Part shown: piece after piece, positions 1 to 6,858 of the stretch
Layout of the letters: the number at the start of each line of letters is the position of its first letter
Position numbering within the stretch: the first letter of the stretch is position 1
NCBI GenBank assembly: GCA_019119895.1
Contig: DWWD01000007.1
Location: forward strand, 1-46,742
Reading direction: 5' to 3'
Length of the DNA stretch: 46,742 nucleotides
Source of the DNA: Candidatus Anaerostipes avistercoris
GTDB taxonomy: Bacteria; Bacillota; Clostridia; Lachnospirales; Lachnospiraceae
Made by a program: the position numbers and the translations under genes
The notes under the pieces: generated by a model
The model's input: the letters and a program-made list of their open reading frames with translations, nothing else
Databases searched by the model: none
Told to the model about the DNA's origin: nothing

Positions 1-24
1 CATAGATAGAGTAACCTTTCTCAT
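1..24 (-). CDS. start of a divergent gene (first 8 codons only)
   Basis: On the minus strand an ATG at 24 opens a frame reading MRKVTLSM before the window ends. An AGGAGA ribosome binding site lies 7 nt upstream (about 33-38) and a TATACT -10 candidate lies at 61-66 on the minus strand. The product cannot be identified from eight residues. The basic start could be that of a secreted protein, but this is only a possibility. Confidence 0.4.
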
Positions 25-62
25 AATGTAATCTCCTCATAATAAAAAATCATGAGGGAAAG

Positions 63-104
63 TATACCACAAAAATCCGGTGGGACATAATCACGTGTGG
101 TATA
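63..104. promoter_or_regulatory. inverted repeat between divergent genes
   Basis: TATACCACA (63-71) and TGTGGTATA (96-104) form a perfect 9-bp inverted repeat with a 24-nt spacer. The left arm overlaps the -10 candidate of the divergent gene, so it may be an operator. No regulator for it is visible. Confidence 0.35.
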
Positions 105-159
105 TAAGGACATTATCATAAATGAATCAGAGACGTTTTGTATTTTTTTAAAAAACCGG

Positions 160-188
160 TTGACCTTCAAAAGAAAACGTGATATGCT
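160..188 (+). promoter_or_regulatory. promoter of rpmG-secE-nusG
   Basis: TTGACC (160-165), a 17-nt spacer, then TATGCT (183-188) preceded by TG, giving an extended -10. Transcription should begin near 195, about 80 nt before rpmG. Confidence 0.75.
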
Positions 189-192
189 TATC

Positions 193-229
193 ACGCTAGA
201 CTTTAGCGTTGGAAGAAGGTCTTTTTTTT
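193..229 (+). promoter_or_regulatory. two alternative hairpins in the rpmG leader (possible attenuator)
   Basis: ACGCTA (193-198) pairs with TAGCGT (204-209). The overlapping AGACTTT (198-204) pairs with AAGGTCT (216-222), allowing one G-U pair, and is followed by eight T. The two stems share bases 198-204 and exclude each other. The second resembles an intrinsic terminator. Because transcription should start near 195, only part of the first stem may be transcribed. Confidence 0.4.
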
Positions 230-275
230 ATGCCTTATTTTAATTTAATTTAGAATCATAATGGAGGTGGAAGTT

Positions 276-425
276 GTGCGCACAAGAGTAACATTAGAAT
301 GTACAGAATGTAAACAGCGTAATTACAACATGACAAAGGATAAGAAAACTCATCCGGAACGCATGGAAACAAAGAAATACTGCAAATTCTGTAAGAAACA
401 TACACTGCACAAAGAAACAAAATAA
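276..425 (+). CDS. rpmG: 50S ribosomal protein L33
   Basis: A 49-residue protein of the large ribosomal subunit. It has the L33 pattern: [11 protein letters not shown] near the N-terminus and YCKFCKKH near the C-terminus, giving the two CxxC pairs of the zinc-binding form. I chose the GTG at 276 because GGAGG (263-267) lies 8 nt upstream. An in-frame ATG at 261 overlaps that site and is unlikely. It heads the rpmG-secE-nusG operon, the usual Firmicute order. Confidence 0.93.
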   Translation: MRTRVTLECTECKQRNYNMTKDKKTHPERMETKKYCKFCKKHTLHKETK

Positions 426-461
426 TGTTTCCGACGTGGCCCAAGCTTAAGGAAGTGGAGT

Positions 462-668
462 ATGGAAAAGAAGGACAAGAAAAAGAAAGCAAAAAAGACA
501 AACTGGTTTAAGCAGATGAAAGCTGAATTCGGAAGAATTATCTGGCCGACCAAAGGAAGAATTGCAAAGGAAACAGCAGTTGTAGTTATCTGTGCCGTAA
601 TTATCGGTATTATAGTCGCTGTCCTGGACATGGGACTTCAGTACGGAATACAGGCACTGGTAGGATAG
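462..668 (+). CDS. secE: preprotein translocase subunit SecE
   Basis: A 68-residue, single-span SecE of the SecYEG channel. The N-terminal 20 residues are very lysine-rich, followed by the amphipathic stretch NWFKQMKAEFGRIIWPTK typical of short SecE proteins. One hydrophobic membrane span covers about residues 39-57. It lies between rpmG and nusG, its usual place, and ends 15 nt before nusG, so the three are probably co-transcribed. Confidence 0.95.
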   Translation: MEKKDKKKKAKKTNWFKQMKAEFGRIIWPTKGRIAKETAVVVICAVIIGIIVAVLDMGLQYGIQALVG

Positions 669-683
669 AGGTAAGGAGAATTT

Positions 684-1232
684 ATGGCAGAAGCAAATTG
701 GTATGTCGTTCACACTTATTCCGGCTATGAGAATAAGGTAAAAGCAAATCTTGAGAAGACCATTGAGAACCGCAAGCTTCAGGATGAGATACTGGAAGTG
801 AAAGTACCATTGGAAGATGTTGTGGAACTTAAGAATGGTGTGAAGAAAAAAGTTTCAAAGAAAATGTTTCCGGGATATGTATTGATCCACATGGTAATGA
901 ATGATGACACATGGTATGTTGTAAGGAATACCAGAGGAGTCACAGGATTTGTCGGTCCCGGGTCAAAACCTGTTCCCCTTACTCCTGCTGAAATGAAGCC
1001 GTTAGGAATACAGCTGGGTGGAGGAACCAAAGATGAAGCGTCAAAACAGGAGAAGATCGAGTTTGACGCCGAAGTCGGAGACATGATTGTTGTGACTTCT
1101 GGTGCTTGGGAAGGAACGACAAGTGCGATTACTGCAATCAATGAACACAAGCAGACAGTAACCATTGAAGTAGAGATGTTTGGAAGAGCTACTTCTGTGG
1201 AGATTAATTTCTTGGATATCAAGAAAGCGTAG
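684..1232 (+). CDS. nusG: transcription termination/antitermination factor NusG
   Basis: 182 residues. The N-terminal NGN domain begins WYVVHTYSGYENKVK and contains PGYVLI and RNTRGVTGFVG, which contact RNA polymerase. A C-terminal KOW domain (about residues 125-180) carries GDMIVVTSGAWEGTTS and VEINF. Length and domain order are normal. It couples transcription with translation and modulates pausing. An AAGGAG site precedes the ATG. It is the last gene before the rplK leader. Confidence 0.95.
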   Translation: MAEANWYVVHTYSGYENKVKANLEKTIENRKLQDEILEVKVPLEDVVELKNGVKKKVSKKMFPGYVLIHMVMNDDTWYVVRNTRGVTGFVGPGSKPVPLTPAEMKPLGIQLGGGTKDEASKQEKIEFDAEVGDMIVVTSGAWEGTTSAITAINEHKQTVTIEVEMFGRATSVEINFLDIKKA

Positions 1233-1266
1233 CAAAATAAGGAAGAAGATCCTTATTTGAGACAAA

Positions 1267-1293
1267 GTGGGAGGGCTATCCCGTAATTACCAC
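1267..1293 (+). promoter_or_regulatory. L1-binding-like RNA element upstream of rplK
   Basis: GTGG (1267-1270) pairs with CCAC (1290-1293) and GGG with CCC inside, separated by asymmetric purine-rich bulges. This resembles the mRNA mimic of the 23S rRNA L1 site used for autogenous control of rplKA. It ends 22 nt before rplK. A second copy lies at 1779-1808. Confidence 0.6.
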
Positions 1294-1315
1294 AATAATC
1301 AGGAGGTTAACGATT

Positions 1316-1741
1316 ATGGCAAAGAAAGTAGAAGGTTATATCAAACTTCAGATTCCAGCAGGAAAGGCAACACCTGCACCACCAGTTGGACCAGCTCTTG
1401 GTCAGCATGGTGTAAACATTGTACAGTTTACAAAAGAATTTAACGCAAGAACAGCAGATCAGGGAGATGTAGTCATTCCTGTAGTTATCACAGTATATCA
1501 GGACAGAAGCTTCAGCTTCGTAACAAAAACTCCACCAGCTGCAGTTTTATTAAAGAAAGCATGTAATATTCAGTCTGGATCAGGTGAGCCAAACAGAAAG
1601 AAAGTTGCGACGATCTCTAAAGCAGAAATCCAGAAGATCGCTGAGACAAAGATGCCAGACTTAAACGCAGGATCCCTTGAAGCAGCAATGAGCATGATCG
1701 AAGGAACTGCAAGAAGTATGGGAATCACTGTAGAAGACTAA
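1316..1741 (+). CDS. rplK: 50S ribosomal protein L11
   Basis: 141 residues, normal length. The N-terminal half has [25 protein letters not shown] and the C-terminal RNA-binding half has [22 protein letters not shown] and GTARSMGI, all diagnostic of L11, the GTPase-centre protein of the 50S subunit. An AGGAGG site at about 1301-1306 supports the ATG. Translation is probably repressed with rplA through the L1-like hairpin just upstream. Confidence 0.96.
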   Translation: MAKKVEGYIKLQIPAGKATPAPPVGPALGQHGVNIVQFTKEFNARTADQGDVVIPVVITVYQDRSFSFVTKTPPAAVLLKKACNIQSGSGEPNRKKVATISKAEIQKIAETKMPDLNAGSLEAAMSMIEGTARSMGITVED

Positions 1742-1778
1742 GACACACATGAGCTGTTTTAAAATCAAGAATTAAGAA

Positions 1779-1808
1779 GTGGGAGGGTTGGCTTCCCGAT
1801 ATTACCAC
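1779..1808 (+). promoter_or_regulatory. second L1-binding-like RNA element, between rplK and rplA
   Basis: GTGG (1779-1782) and CCAC (1805-1808) enclose GGGAGGGTTGGCTTCCC, closely matching the element at 1267-1293, including the ATTACCAC 3' side. It ends 15 nt before the rplA start and adjoins its ribosome binding site. Confidence 0.6.
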
Positions 1809-1823
1809 AGGAGGTATTTTAGA

Positions 1824-2516
1824 ATGAAAAAAGGAAAGAGATATGCAGAACTTGCGAAATTAGTAGACAGAACAACTACTTACGAAGCAAAGGATGCAGT
1901 ATCATTAGTAAAAAAATTAGCAAATGCAAAATTTGACGAAACAATCGAAGCTCACATTCGTCTTGGAGTAGACGGACGTCAGGCAGACCAGCAGATCCGT
2001 GGAGCAGTTGTACTGCCAAACGGAACAGGAAAAGAAGTAAAAGTTCTTGTATTCGCAAAGGACGCTAAAGCAGAGGAAGCAAAAGCTGCAGGAGCAGAAT
2101 ATGTCGGAGCAGAAGAATTAGTACCAAAAATCCAGAAAGAAAACTGGTTTGACTTCGATGTTGTAGTAGCTACACCAGACATGATGGGAATCGTTGGACG
2201 TTTAGGTCGTGACCTTGGACCAAAAGGTTTAATGCCTAACCCGAAAGCCGGAACTGTAACTATGGACGTTGCAAACGCGATCAAAGAGATCAAAGCAGGT
2301 AAGATCGAGTATAGATTAGACAAGTCTAATATTATTCATGTGCCAGTAGGAAAAGCTTCCTTTACGGAAGAACAGTTAGTGGACAACTTCCAAACGTTAA
2401 TCGATGCAATTGTAAAAGCAAAACCTGCTGCAGCAAAAGGTCAGTATTTCAGAAATGTAACAATTTCTTCTACAATGGGACCTGGAGTGAAAGTTGATAC
2501 AACAAAATTTGCTTAA
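1824..2516 (+). CDS. rplA: 50S ribosomal protein L1
   Basis: 230 residues. [14 protein letters not shown] at the start and [21 protein letters not shown] in the middle identify L1, the stalk protein and translational repressor of rplKA. The frame is open from a GTG at 1779, but that codon lies inside the L1-like hairpin. The ATG at 1824 follows AGGAGG (1809-1814) and gives the family start MKKGKRY. A terminator follows, closing the operon. Confidence 0.96.
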   Translation: MKKGKRYAELAKLVDRTTTYEAKDAVSLVKKLANAKFDETIEAHIRLGVDGRQADQQIRGAVVLPNGTGKEVKVLVFAKDAKAEEAKAAGAEYVGAEELVPKIQKENWFDFDVVVATPDMMGIVGRLGRDLGPKGLMPNPKAGTVTMDVANAIKEIKAGKIEYRLDKSNIIHVPVGKASFTEEQLVDNFQTLIDAIVKAKPAAAKGQYFRNVTISSTMGPGVKVDTTKFA

Positions 2517-2530
2517 GTCTTAACGATAAT

Positions 2531-2565
2531 CCCCTCTGTGAGTTATTACGGAGGGGAATTTTTTT
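2531..2565 (+). terminator. terminator after rplA
   Basis: CCCCTC (2531-2536) pairs with GAGGGG (2551-2556) and is followed by a T-rich run (2559-2565). Confidence 0.85.
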
Positions 2566-2583
2566 GAAAATGTAAAAAAATAT

Positions 2584-2612
2584 TTGACAATCATAGAGAA
2601 TTATGATATTGT
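2584..2612 (+). promoter_or_regulatory. promoter of rplJ-rplL
   Basis: TTGACA (2584-2589), 17-nt spacer, TATTGT (2607-2612) with an upstream TG. It lies just before the L10 leader. Confidence 0.75.
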
Positions 2613-2620
2613 TATAGAGT

Positions 2621-2737
2621 ATTACTGCCGAAGACAGTAGGTGCCGCATGGCGTAACGTAAAACTACCTACCGAGGAGAATCATTAGTATGAGCTAATTA
2701 TGCCCTTTGTCTTTGGAGACAGAGGGCTTTTCTTTTT
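2621..2737 (+). ncRNA. L10-type ribosomal protein leader with terminator
   Basis: A structured leader fills the space between the promoter and rplJ. Its parts are CTGCC..GGTGCCGCATGGCG, ACTACCTACCGAGGAG, and a final hairpin in which GCCCTTTGTCT (2702-2712) pairs with AGACAGAGGGC (2717-2727), followed by TTTTCTTTTT. This matches the Firmicute L10 leader, where L10(L12)4 binding controls rplJL expression. Confidence 0.7.
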
Positions 2738-2785
2738 AGAGGTGCGGCGGTACACGAAAAATAAATCAAGGAGGTGCACCATTTC

Positions 2786-3298
2786 ATGGCAAAAGTTGAA
2801 TTAAAACAACCGATTGTAGACGAAATCAAAGAATTACTTGCAGATGCTCAGTCAGCAGTGCTTGTTTCTTACCGTGGAATTACAGTAGAACAAGATACAG
2901 CAATGCGTAAGGAATTAAGAGAAGCAGGTGTTGATTACAAAGTATACAAGAATACAATGCTTCGTTTTGCAGTGAAGGATACAGATTTTGATTCTTTATC
3001 CGGAGATTTGACAGGACCTACAGCAATCGCTGTTTCTAAGACAGACGCGACAGCTCCTGCGCGTATCATTGCAAAATACGCAAAAGATGTGGAATCTTTA
3101 GAGATGAAGTCTGGAGTTGTAGAAGGAACATTCTATGACAAAGATGGAATCAAAGTTATCGCAAGTATCCCATCAAGAGACGAACTGCTTGCAAAATTCC
3201 TTGGAAGCATCCAGTCTCCAATTACAAACTTTGCTCGTGTTATTAACCAGATCGCTGAAAAAGGCGGAGCAGGGGAAGCAGCAGAAGCTGCAGAATAA
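2786..3298 (+). CDS. rplJ: 50S ribosomal protein L10
   Basis: 170 residues. MAKVELKQPIVDEIKELL, VSYRGITVEQDTAMRKELREAGVDYKVYKNT and the FARVINQIAEK end are the L10 pattern. L10 anchors the L12 dimers and, in complex with L12, represses its own mRNA. The ATG at 2786 follows AAGGAGGTG (2768-2775). An in-frame upstream GTG overlaps that site and is rejected. rplL follows after a 42-nt gap. Confidence 0.95.
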   Translation: MAKVELKQPIVDEIKELLADAQSAVLVSYRGITVEQDTAMRKELREAGVDYKVYKNTMLRFAVKDTDFDSLSGDLTGPTAIAVSKTDATAPARIIAKYAKDVESLEMKSGVVEGTFYDKDGIKVIASIPSRDELLAKFLGSIQSPITNFARVINQIAEKGGAGEAAEAAE

Positions 3299-3340
3299 TT
3301 TTTAGCAAAATATTAAATTTGAATTAGGAGGAAAATCATA

Positions 3341-3703
3341 ATGACAACTCAGGAAATTATTGAAGTTATCAAAGGTTTATCAGTTTTAGAATTAAATGAA
3401 TTAGTAAAAGCTTGTGAAGAAGAATTCGGTGTATCTGCAGCAGCAGGTGTTGTAGTAGCAGCTGGTGGAGCTGAAGGCGGAGCAGAAGAAAAAGACGAAT
3501 TCGATGTAGAATTAACAGAAATCGGATCTGCTAAGGTTAAAGTTATCAAAGCTGTTCGTGAAATCACAGGACTTGGATTAAAAGAAGCAAAAGAATTAGT
3601 TGACGGTGCTCCTAAAGTTGTGAAAGAAGGCGTATCTAAAGCAGAAGCTGAAGAGTACAAAGCTAAACTTGAAGAGCAGGGAGCTAAAGTTACTCTTAAA
3701 TAA
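3341..3703 (+). CDS. rplL: 50S ribosomal protein L7/L12
   Basis: 120 residues. N-terminal dimerization helices ([17 protein letters not shown]) are followed by an Ala/Gly hinge and a globular domain with [28 protein letters not shown]. It is the mobile stalk that recruits translation GTPases. In most bacteria rpoB follows directly. Here a terminator follows and about 21 kb of metabolic genes intervene. Confidence 0.96.
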   Translation: MTTQEIIEVIKGLSVLELNELVKACEEEFGVSAAAGVVVAAGGAEGGAEEKDEFDVELTEIGSAKVKVIKAVREITGLGLKEAKELVDGAPKVVKEGVSKAEAEEYKAKLEEQGAKVTLK

Positions 3704-3740
3704 TTTAAGAGAACGCTCTTTAAATAAATATGTGAATGAA

Positions 3741-3781
3741 AACTGCCGGACTGACAGAGATGTCAGGATGGCAGTTTTTTT
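3741..3781 (+). terminator. terminator after rplL
   Basis: Outer stem AACTGCC (3741-3747) with GGCAGTT (3770-3776), inner stem CTGACA with TGTCAG around a GAGA loop, then a run of T. Confidence 0.9.
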
Positions 3782-3829
3782 ATTTCATATTCGCAGGAAT
3801 TTGATTGCTATCGAGCTTTTACAGAAAAC

Positions 3830-3877
3830 ACAGCCAATATTACAAGTGGTAATATTACCACTTGTAATATTGGCTGT
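3830..3877. promoter_or_regulatory. 48-bp perfect palindrome: two fused 15-bp operators
   Basis: Bases 3830-3853 are the exact reverse complement of 3854-3877. The core holds two abutting copies of the island operator, ATTACAAGTGGTAAT (3839-3853) and ATTACCACTTGTAAT (3854-3868). The right half covers the -35 of the EIIA promoter. Binding here would block transcription. As RNA from upstream it would also fold into a 24-bp hairpin. Confidence 0.8.
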
Positions 3878-3890
3878 AATATAGTATAAT
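3862..3890 (+). promoter_or_regulatory. promoter of the first EIIA gene
   Basis: TTGTAA (3862-3867), 17-nt spacer, TATAAT (3885-3890). The -35 lies within the palindromic double operator. Confidence 0.7.
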
Positions 3891-3927
3891 GAGGGGGAAA
3901 AATAGTTTCTGGATAAGGAGGATATGT

Positions 3928-4359
3928 ATGGTCGGAATTTTAATCGTTTCCCATGGGGATTTTGCCGCAGGCTTATTAAATGCGGTAGAATTAATTGCAG
4001 GCAGACAGGAAAAAGTAACAACGATAGGACTTCATCATGAAGATGGTGTGGAGGAGTTTGAATCAAAAGTAAATCAGGCACTGAAAGAGCTGGATGAAGG
4101 AGATGGTGTGTTGGCTTTTGTTGATATCCTTGGAGGAACGCCGTCAAATGTTATTTTTCGCAGTCTGGCGAAGAAAAAATTTAAGGCAATCGCAGGAATG
4201 AATATGGCAATGGTTGTTCAGGCAGTCATGATGAGAGATTCCATGGAGGAAGAAGAACTTTACGAGAGCGTTTTGGAAGTGGCGAAACAGCCACCGATTC
4301 TGCTCCATGAAATGTATCAGGATATGATTTTCGAGGAAGCGGAAGAAGACGACATATAA
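3928..4359 (+). CDS. PTS EIIA component, mannose family
   Basis: 143 residues. The N-terminus MVGILIVSHGDFAAGLL carries the phospho-accepting histidine (His9), and VDILGGTPSNV is the second family signature. It accepts phosphate from HPr and passes it to EIIB. The ATG at 3928 follows AAGGAGGATATGT; an earlier in-frame ATG has no such site. It is a single-gene unit, separated from its likely partners EIIB-C-D (6316-8515) by two genes on the other strand, but shares their operator. A bidirectional terminator follows. Confidence 0.9.
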   Translation: MVGILIVSHGDFAAGLLNAVELIAGRQEKVTTIGLHHEDGVEEFESKVNQALKELDEGDGVLAFVDILGGTPSNVIFRSLAKKKFKAIAGMNMAMVVQAVMMRDSMEEEELYESVLEVAKQPPILLHEMYQDMIFEEAEEDDI

Positions 4360-4360
4360 A

Positions 4361-4397
4361 GAAAACGGCAGGTTCAAAATGACCTGCCGTTTTCTTA
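4361..4397. terminator. bidirectional terminator between convergent EIIA and aldolase genes
   Basis: GAAAACGGCAGGT (4361-4373) pairs perfectly with ACCTGCCGTTTTC (4382-4394). A and T runs on the two sides let it serve both strands. Confidence 0.85.
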
Positions 4398-4431
4398 TAT
4401 GTGAGGAATAGCTATGAACTATTGTGGGAGG

Positions 4432-5313
4432 TTATAAGATGGAATCAGCAAAAACTGTCATAGCGGCTCTGACATCTTCTTTTACCCCTTCTTTTCCGGC
4501 GGCAATGATGTCGTGAAGGAAAATTTCTCCTTCTCCGGCGCTTTTCACATATTCGCGAATTTTGTTTCCGCCCGCCATGGCTCCGTAAGTATAGTAATTG
4601 ATTTTTGTAATTCCATTTTTAATGGCAGTTTTAAAATCTTCGTCAGATACTCCGGATCCGCCGTGCATAACAAATGGAATATCAATCTGCTGCTTAATTT
4701 CCGTGATTCGGTTTAAATCAAGTTTTGGTTCTGTCAGGTATACGCCATGGGTTGTTCCAAAGGATATTGCCAGCGCATCCACATGAGTTTCTTCTACGAA
4801 ATTTTTTGCTGTGGCAGGATCTGTATAGCAGTCATCCAGGGAATCAAAATCTTCTGCGCCAACAGCGCCGCGGCCTTCTCCGCCGCCTACAGAAGAAGTA
4901 AAGATATGACCGAGTTCGGCTTCTACAGATACGCCGGCTGCATGTGCGATTTTAACGATTTCTTTTGTCTCTTCCAAATTCTCTTCATAACTTTTCGCGG
5001 AAGCGTCATACATAATAGAAGTAAACCCAAGGCGGATTGCCTGGATGCATAAATCAAAGGAAGCACCATGATCTAAATGGACGCAGACAGGAACAGAGGC
5101 TCTTCTTGCGTAGTCCAGCATAATCGGACCGATTTCCTGCATGGAAATAAGATTTTCGTGGACTTCTGCGTGCTGCAGGATGACAGGAACCTTCAGCTCC
5201 TCCGCGGCGGCAATGACTGCCTGGACAGATTCGAGGTTCGGGACATTAAAGGCTCCTACCGCATATTTTCTATTTTTTGCATCTTCTAATATTTCTTTCA
5301 TTGTCACTAACAT
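4432..5313 (-). CDS. class II (zinc) ketose-bisphosphate aldolase, Fba/GatY/KbaY family
   Basis: 293 residues. Family signatures in order: KYAVGAFNVPNLES, VHLDHGASF (zinc ligand histidine and catalytic Asp), AELGHI, SFGTTHGVY and VMHGGSGV. It should cleave a ketose phosphate to dihydroxyacetone phosphate plus an aldehyde. Whether the substrate is fructose-, tagatose- or another ketose-bisphosphate cannot be read from sequence. The ATG at 5313 follows GGAGG on the minus strand; an upstream in-frame start lies in the promoter. It has its own promoter inside the end of the epimerase gene and two flanking operators. Confidence 0.88.
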   Translation of the reverse strand: MLVTMKEILEDAKNRKYAVGAFNVPNLESVQAVIAAAEELKVPVILQHAEVHENLISMQEIGPIMLDYARRASVPVCVHLDHGASFDLCIQAIRLGFTSIMYDASAKSYEENLEETKEIVKIAHAAGVSVEAELGHIFTSSVGGGEGRGAVGAEDFDSLDDCYTDPATAKNFVEETHVDALAISFGTTHGVYLTEPKLDLNRITEIKQQIDIPFVMHGGSGVSDEDFKTAIKNGITKINYYTYGAMAGGNKIREYVKSAGEGEIFLHDIIAAGKEGVKEDVRAAMTVFADSIL

Positions 5314-5356
5314 ATTGTATACCTCCATTGATCTGAGTAAGTTGCTGCTTAACTGG

Positions 5357-5405
5357 ATTATAACCTGTGGTAATAATAATGTCAATAATTATTACCAATG
5401 GTATT
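5357..5405 (-). promoter_or_regulatory. aldolase promoter with two operators
   Basis: On the minus strand TTGACA (5380-5385), 17-nt spacer and TATAAT (5357-5362) form a perfect consensus promoter. Operator ATAACCTGTGGTAAT (5360-5374) overlaps the -10, and ATTACCAATGGTATT (5391-5405) lies just upstream of the -35. The TGA stop of the epimerase gene is contained in the TTGACA. Confidence 0.8.
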
Positions 5406-6089
5406 TAAATTTGCAATTCTTAACAATTTGGATACATTTTCTTTTAAAGGTGAATTTTTTAAAAATAATCCGGATGAACCGCCCGTAAATATGTCTGCCC
5501 CGGCGGAAGCCAAAAGAGGCACCGTAGAAGCATTTACGTTTCCGTCTGCCTGAATCGGTGTAGACAAACCTGCTTCAGACAAGAGAAGACGCATAGTTTT
5601 TATATGCTCAATCGCCTGTGTCTGGATCTGCTGACCGGAAAATCCAGGCTGGACGGTTAATTTCAGGATCCAGGCTGTTTCTTTAGCCAGAGAAAGAAAA
5701 TCCGGACCGGGAGCAGTAACTGATTTGTAGCAGAGAACCGGCTCTGCATCGTATTTACGGATCAGGTCGAAGATGGCAGGCGGGTTGGCCATAGCTTCGT
5801 ATTGGACGGCGATATAGTCTGCGCCAAGCTTTGCGAATCGTTCGATATAAGTTTCCGGTTCATATACTGCTAAATGAACTTCGATTGGAAGATCTGTTGA
5901 GACAGCGAGAGCTTCCAGGAGAGAATCTCCGAGGATGAAGCATTGATTGAATCTTCCATCGACAACATCATAATGAAAAAAAGAAATGCCTGCTTTTTCA
6001 CATTCCTCTGTCTGTGATTGAAGATTCATTAAATCCATACAAGAGACAGAAGCAGAGATAGAAGGCAGTGTAAAAGAAACATGTTTCAT
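5382..6089 (-). CDS. ribulose-phosphate 3-epimerase-like protein
   Basis: 235 residues with the RPE TIM-barrel signatures: PSISAS, HYDVVDGRF (metal-binding His and Asp), PIEVHLAVYEPE (second His), TVQPGFSGQQ and QADGNVN (catalytic Asp). Usual TVEPGFGGQ and EVDGGI are changed, so it may act on a ketohexose or other phosphate like AlsE rather than ribulose-5-phosphate. It precedes the aldolase on the minus strand and probably feeds it. Upstream lies an operator copy (6135-6149), indicating control by the same repressor. Confidence 0.85.
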   Translation of the reverse strand: MKHVSFTLPSISASVSCMDLMNLQSQTEECEKAGISFFHYDVVDGRFNQCFILGDSLLEALAVSTDLPIEVHLAVYEPETYIERFAKLGADYIAVQYEAMANPPAIFDLIRKYDAEPVLCYKSVTAPGPDFLSLAKETAWILKLTVQPGFSGQQIQTQAIEHIKTMRLLLSEAGLSTPIQADGNVNASTVPLLASAGADIFTGGSSGLFLKNSPLKENVSKLLRIANLNTIGNNY

Positions 6090-6134
6090 ATTATTAAATC
6101 CTTTCTGTTATGTAACATCAGCCTACACAAATAT

Positions 6135-6149
6135 ATTACCACAGGTAAT
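6135..6149. promoter_or_regulatory. operator copy upstream of the epimerase gene
   Basis: ATTACCACAGGTAAT is the most symmetric copy of the island operator: arms ATTACC and GGTAAT around ACA. It lies 46 bp before the epimerase start, in the divergent region. Confidence 0.7.
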
Positions 6150-6227
6150 GAAAATTGTGTAATTTTATGAAAAACAAAATAAAAAATCAGCAATTTTCAC
6201 AAAAATACTGAGAAAAAGAGAAAAATA

Positions 6228-6276
6228 TTGACAAAATAACTACAGGTGGTATTATTTAAATATAACCAATGGTAAT
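6228..6276 (+). promoter_or_regulatory. promoter and two operators of the EIIB-EIIC-EIID operon
   Basis: TTGACA (6228-6233) and TATTAT (6250-6255, 16-nt spacer) form the promoter. Operator ACTACAGGTGGTATT (6239-6253) covers the spacer and -10, and ATAACCAATGGTAAT (6262-6276) covers the start of transcription. Confidence 0.75.
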
Positions 6277-6315
6277 AAAAGCAATTTTGAATGGTCAACT
6301 GAAAGGAGAGATAGT

Positions 6316-6795
6316 ATGAACATCGAAGGAATCGTACTGGTGCGGATCGATGACAGGCTGATTCATGGACAGGTCATGACATCGTGGCTGAATTACACGG
6401 GTGCAAACAAAATTATGATTATTGATGATGGAGTCGCGGCGGATCCATTTATGAAAAGCGTATTGAAGACCTGTGTCCCTGCCAATGTAAGACTGGCGAC
6501 ATTTAATGTAGAAAAGGCGGCAGTCCGGTTAAAAAAAGGATTTGCGGGAGATAAATGTATCGTGCTGGTAAAATACCCTGAAACCCTTTACCGTTTAATG
6601 AAAAAAGGCATTGTTTTTTCAGAAATAAATATAGGGGGAATGGGCGTAAGCGGAGATCGAAAAAAATTCTTCCGGAATATATCTGCTTCAGAAGAAGAGA
6701 AACGAATGATGAAGGAGCTGATTGAGGCGGGAGCTCATATTACGGTAAGAATTATTGCTGAGGACAGTGAAACAGATATTTCGAAAATGCTGTAG
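6316..6795 (+). CDS. PTS EIIB component, mannose family
   Basis: 159 residues. IVLVRIDDRLIHGQVMTSW contains the phospho-accepting His17 of mannose/fructose/sorbose EIIB proteins; NIGGMGVSGDRKKF is the second signature. It takes phosphate from EIIA and transfers it to the incoming sugar at the EIIC/EIID complex. AAAGGAG (6302-6308) precedes the ATG. First gene of an operon running through EIIC, EIID, dehydrogenase, AraM-like and HAD genes. Confidence 0.93.
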   Translation: MNIEGIVLVRIDDRLIHGQVMTSWLNYTGANKIMIIDDGVAADPFMKSVLKTCVPANVRLATFNVEKAAVRLKKGFAGDKCIVLVKYPETLYRLMKKGIVFSEINIGGMGVSGDRKKFFRNISASEEEKRMMKELIEAGAHITVRIIAEDSETDISKML

Positions 6796-6858
6796 AAAGA
6801 TGGAAGTCAGCAAATATATGAGAAACAATAACCATAGATTCCAAAAAGGAGGGAACAA

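Noticed and set aside
1779-1823. A longer L1 protein starting at the GTG at 1779
   Set aside because: That codon is inside the L1-like hairpin; ATG 1824 has AGGAGG and gives the normal N-terminus.
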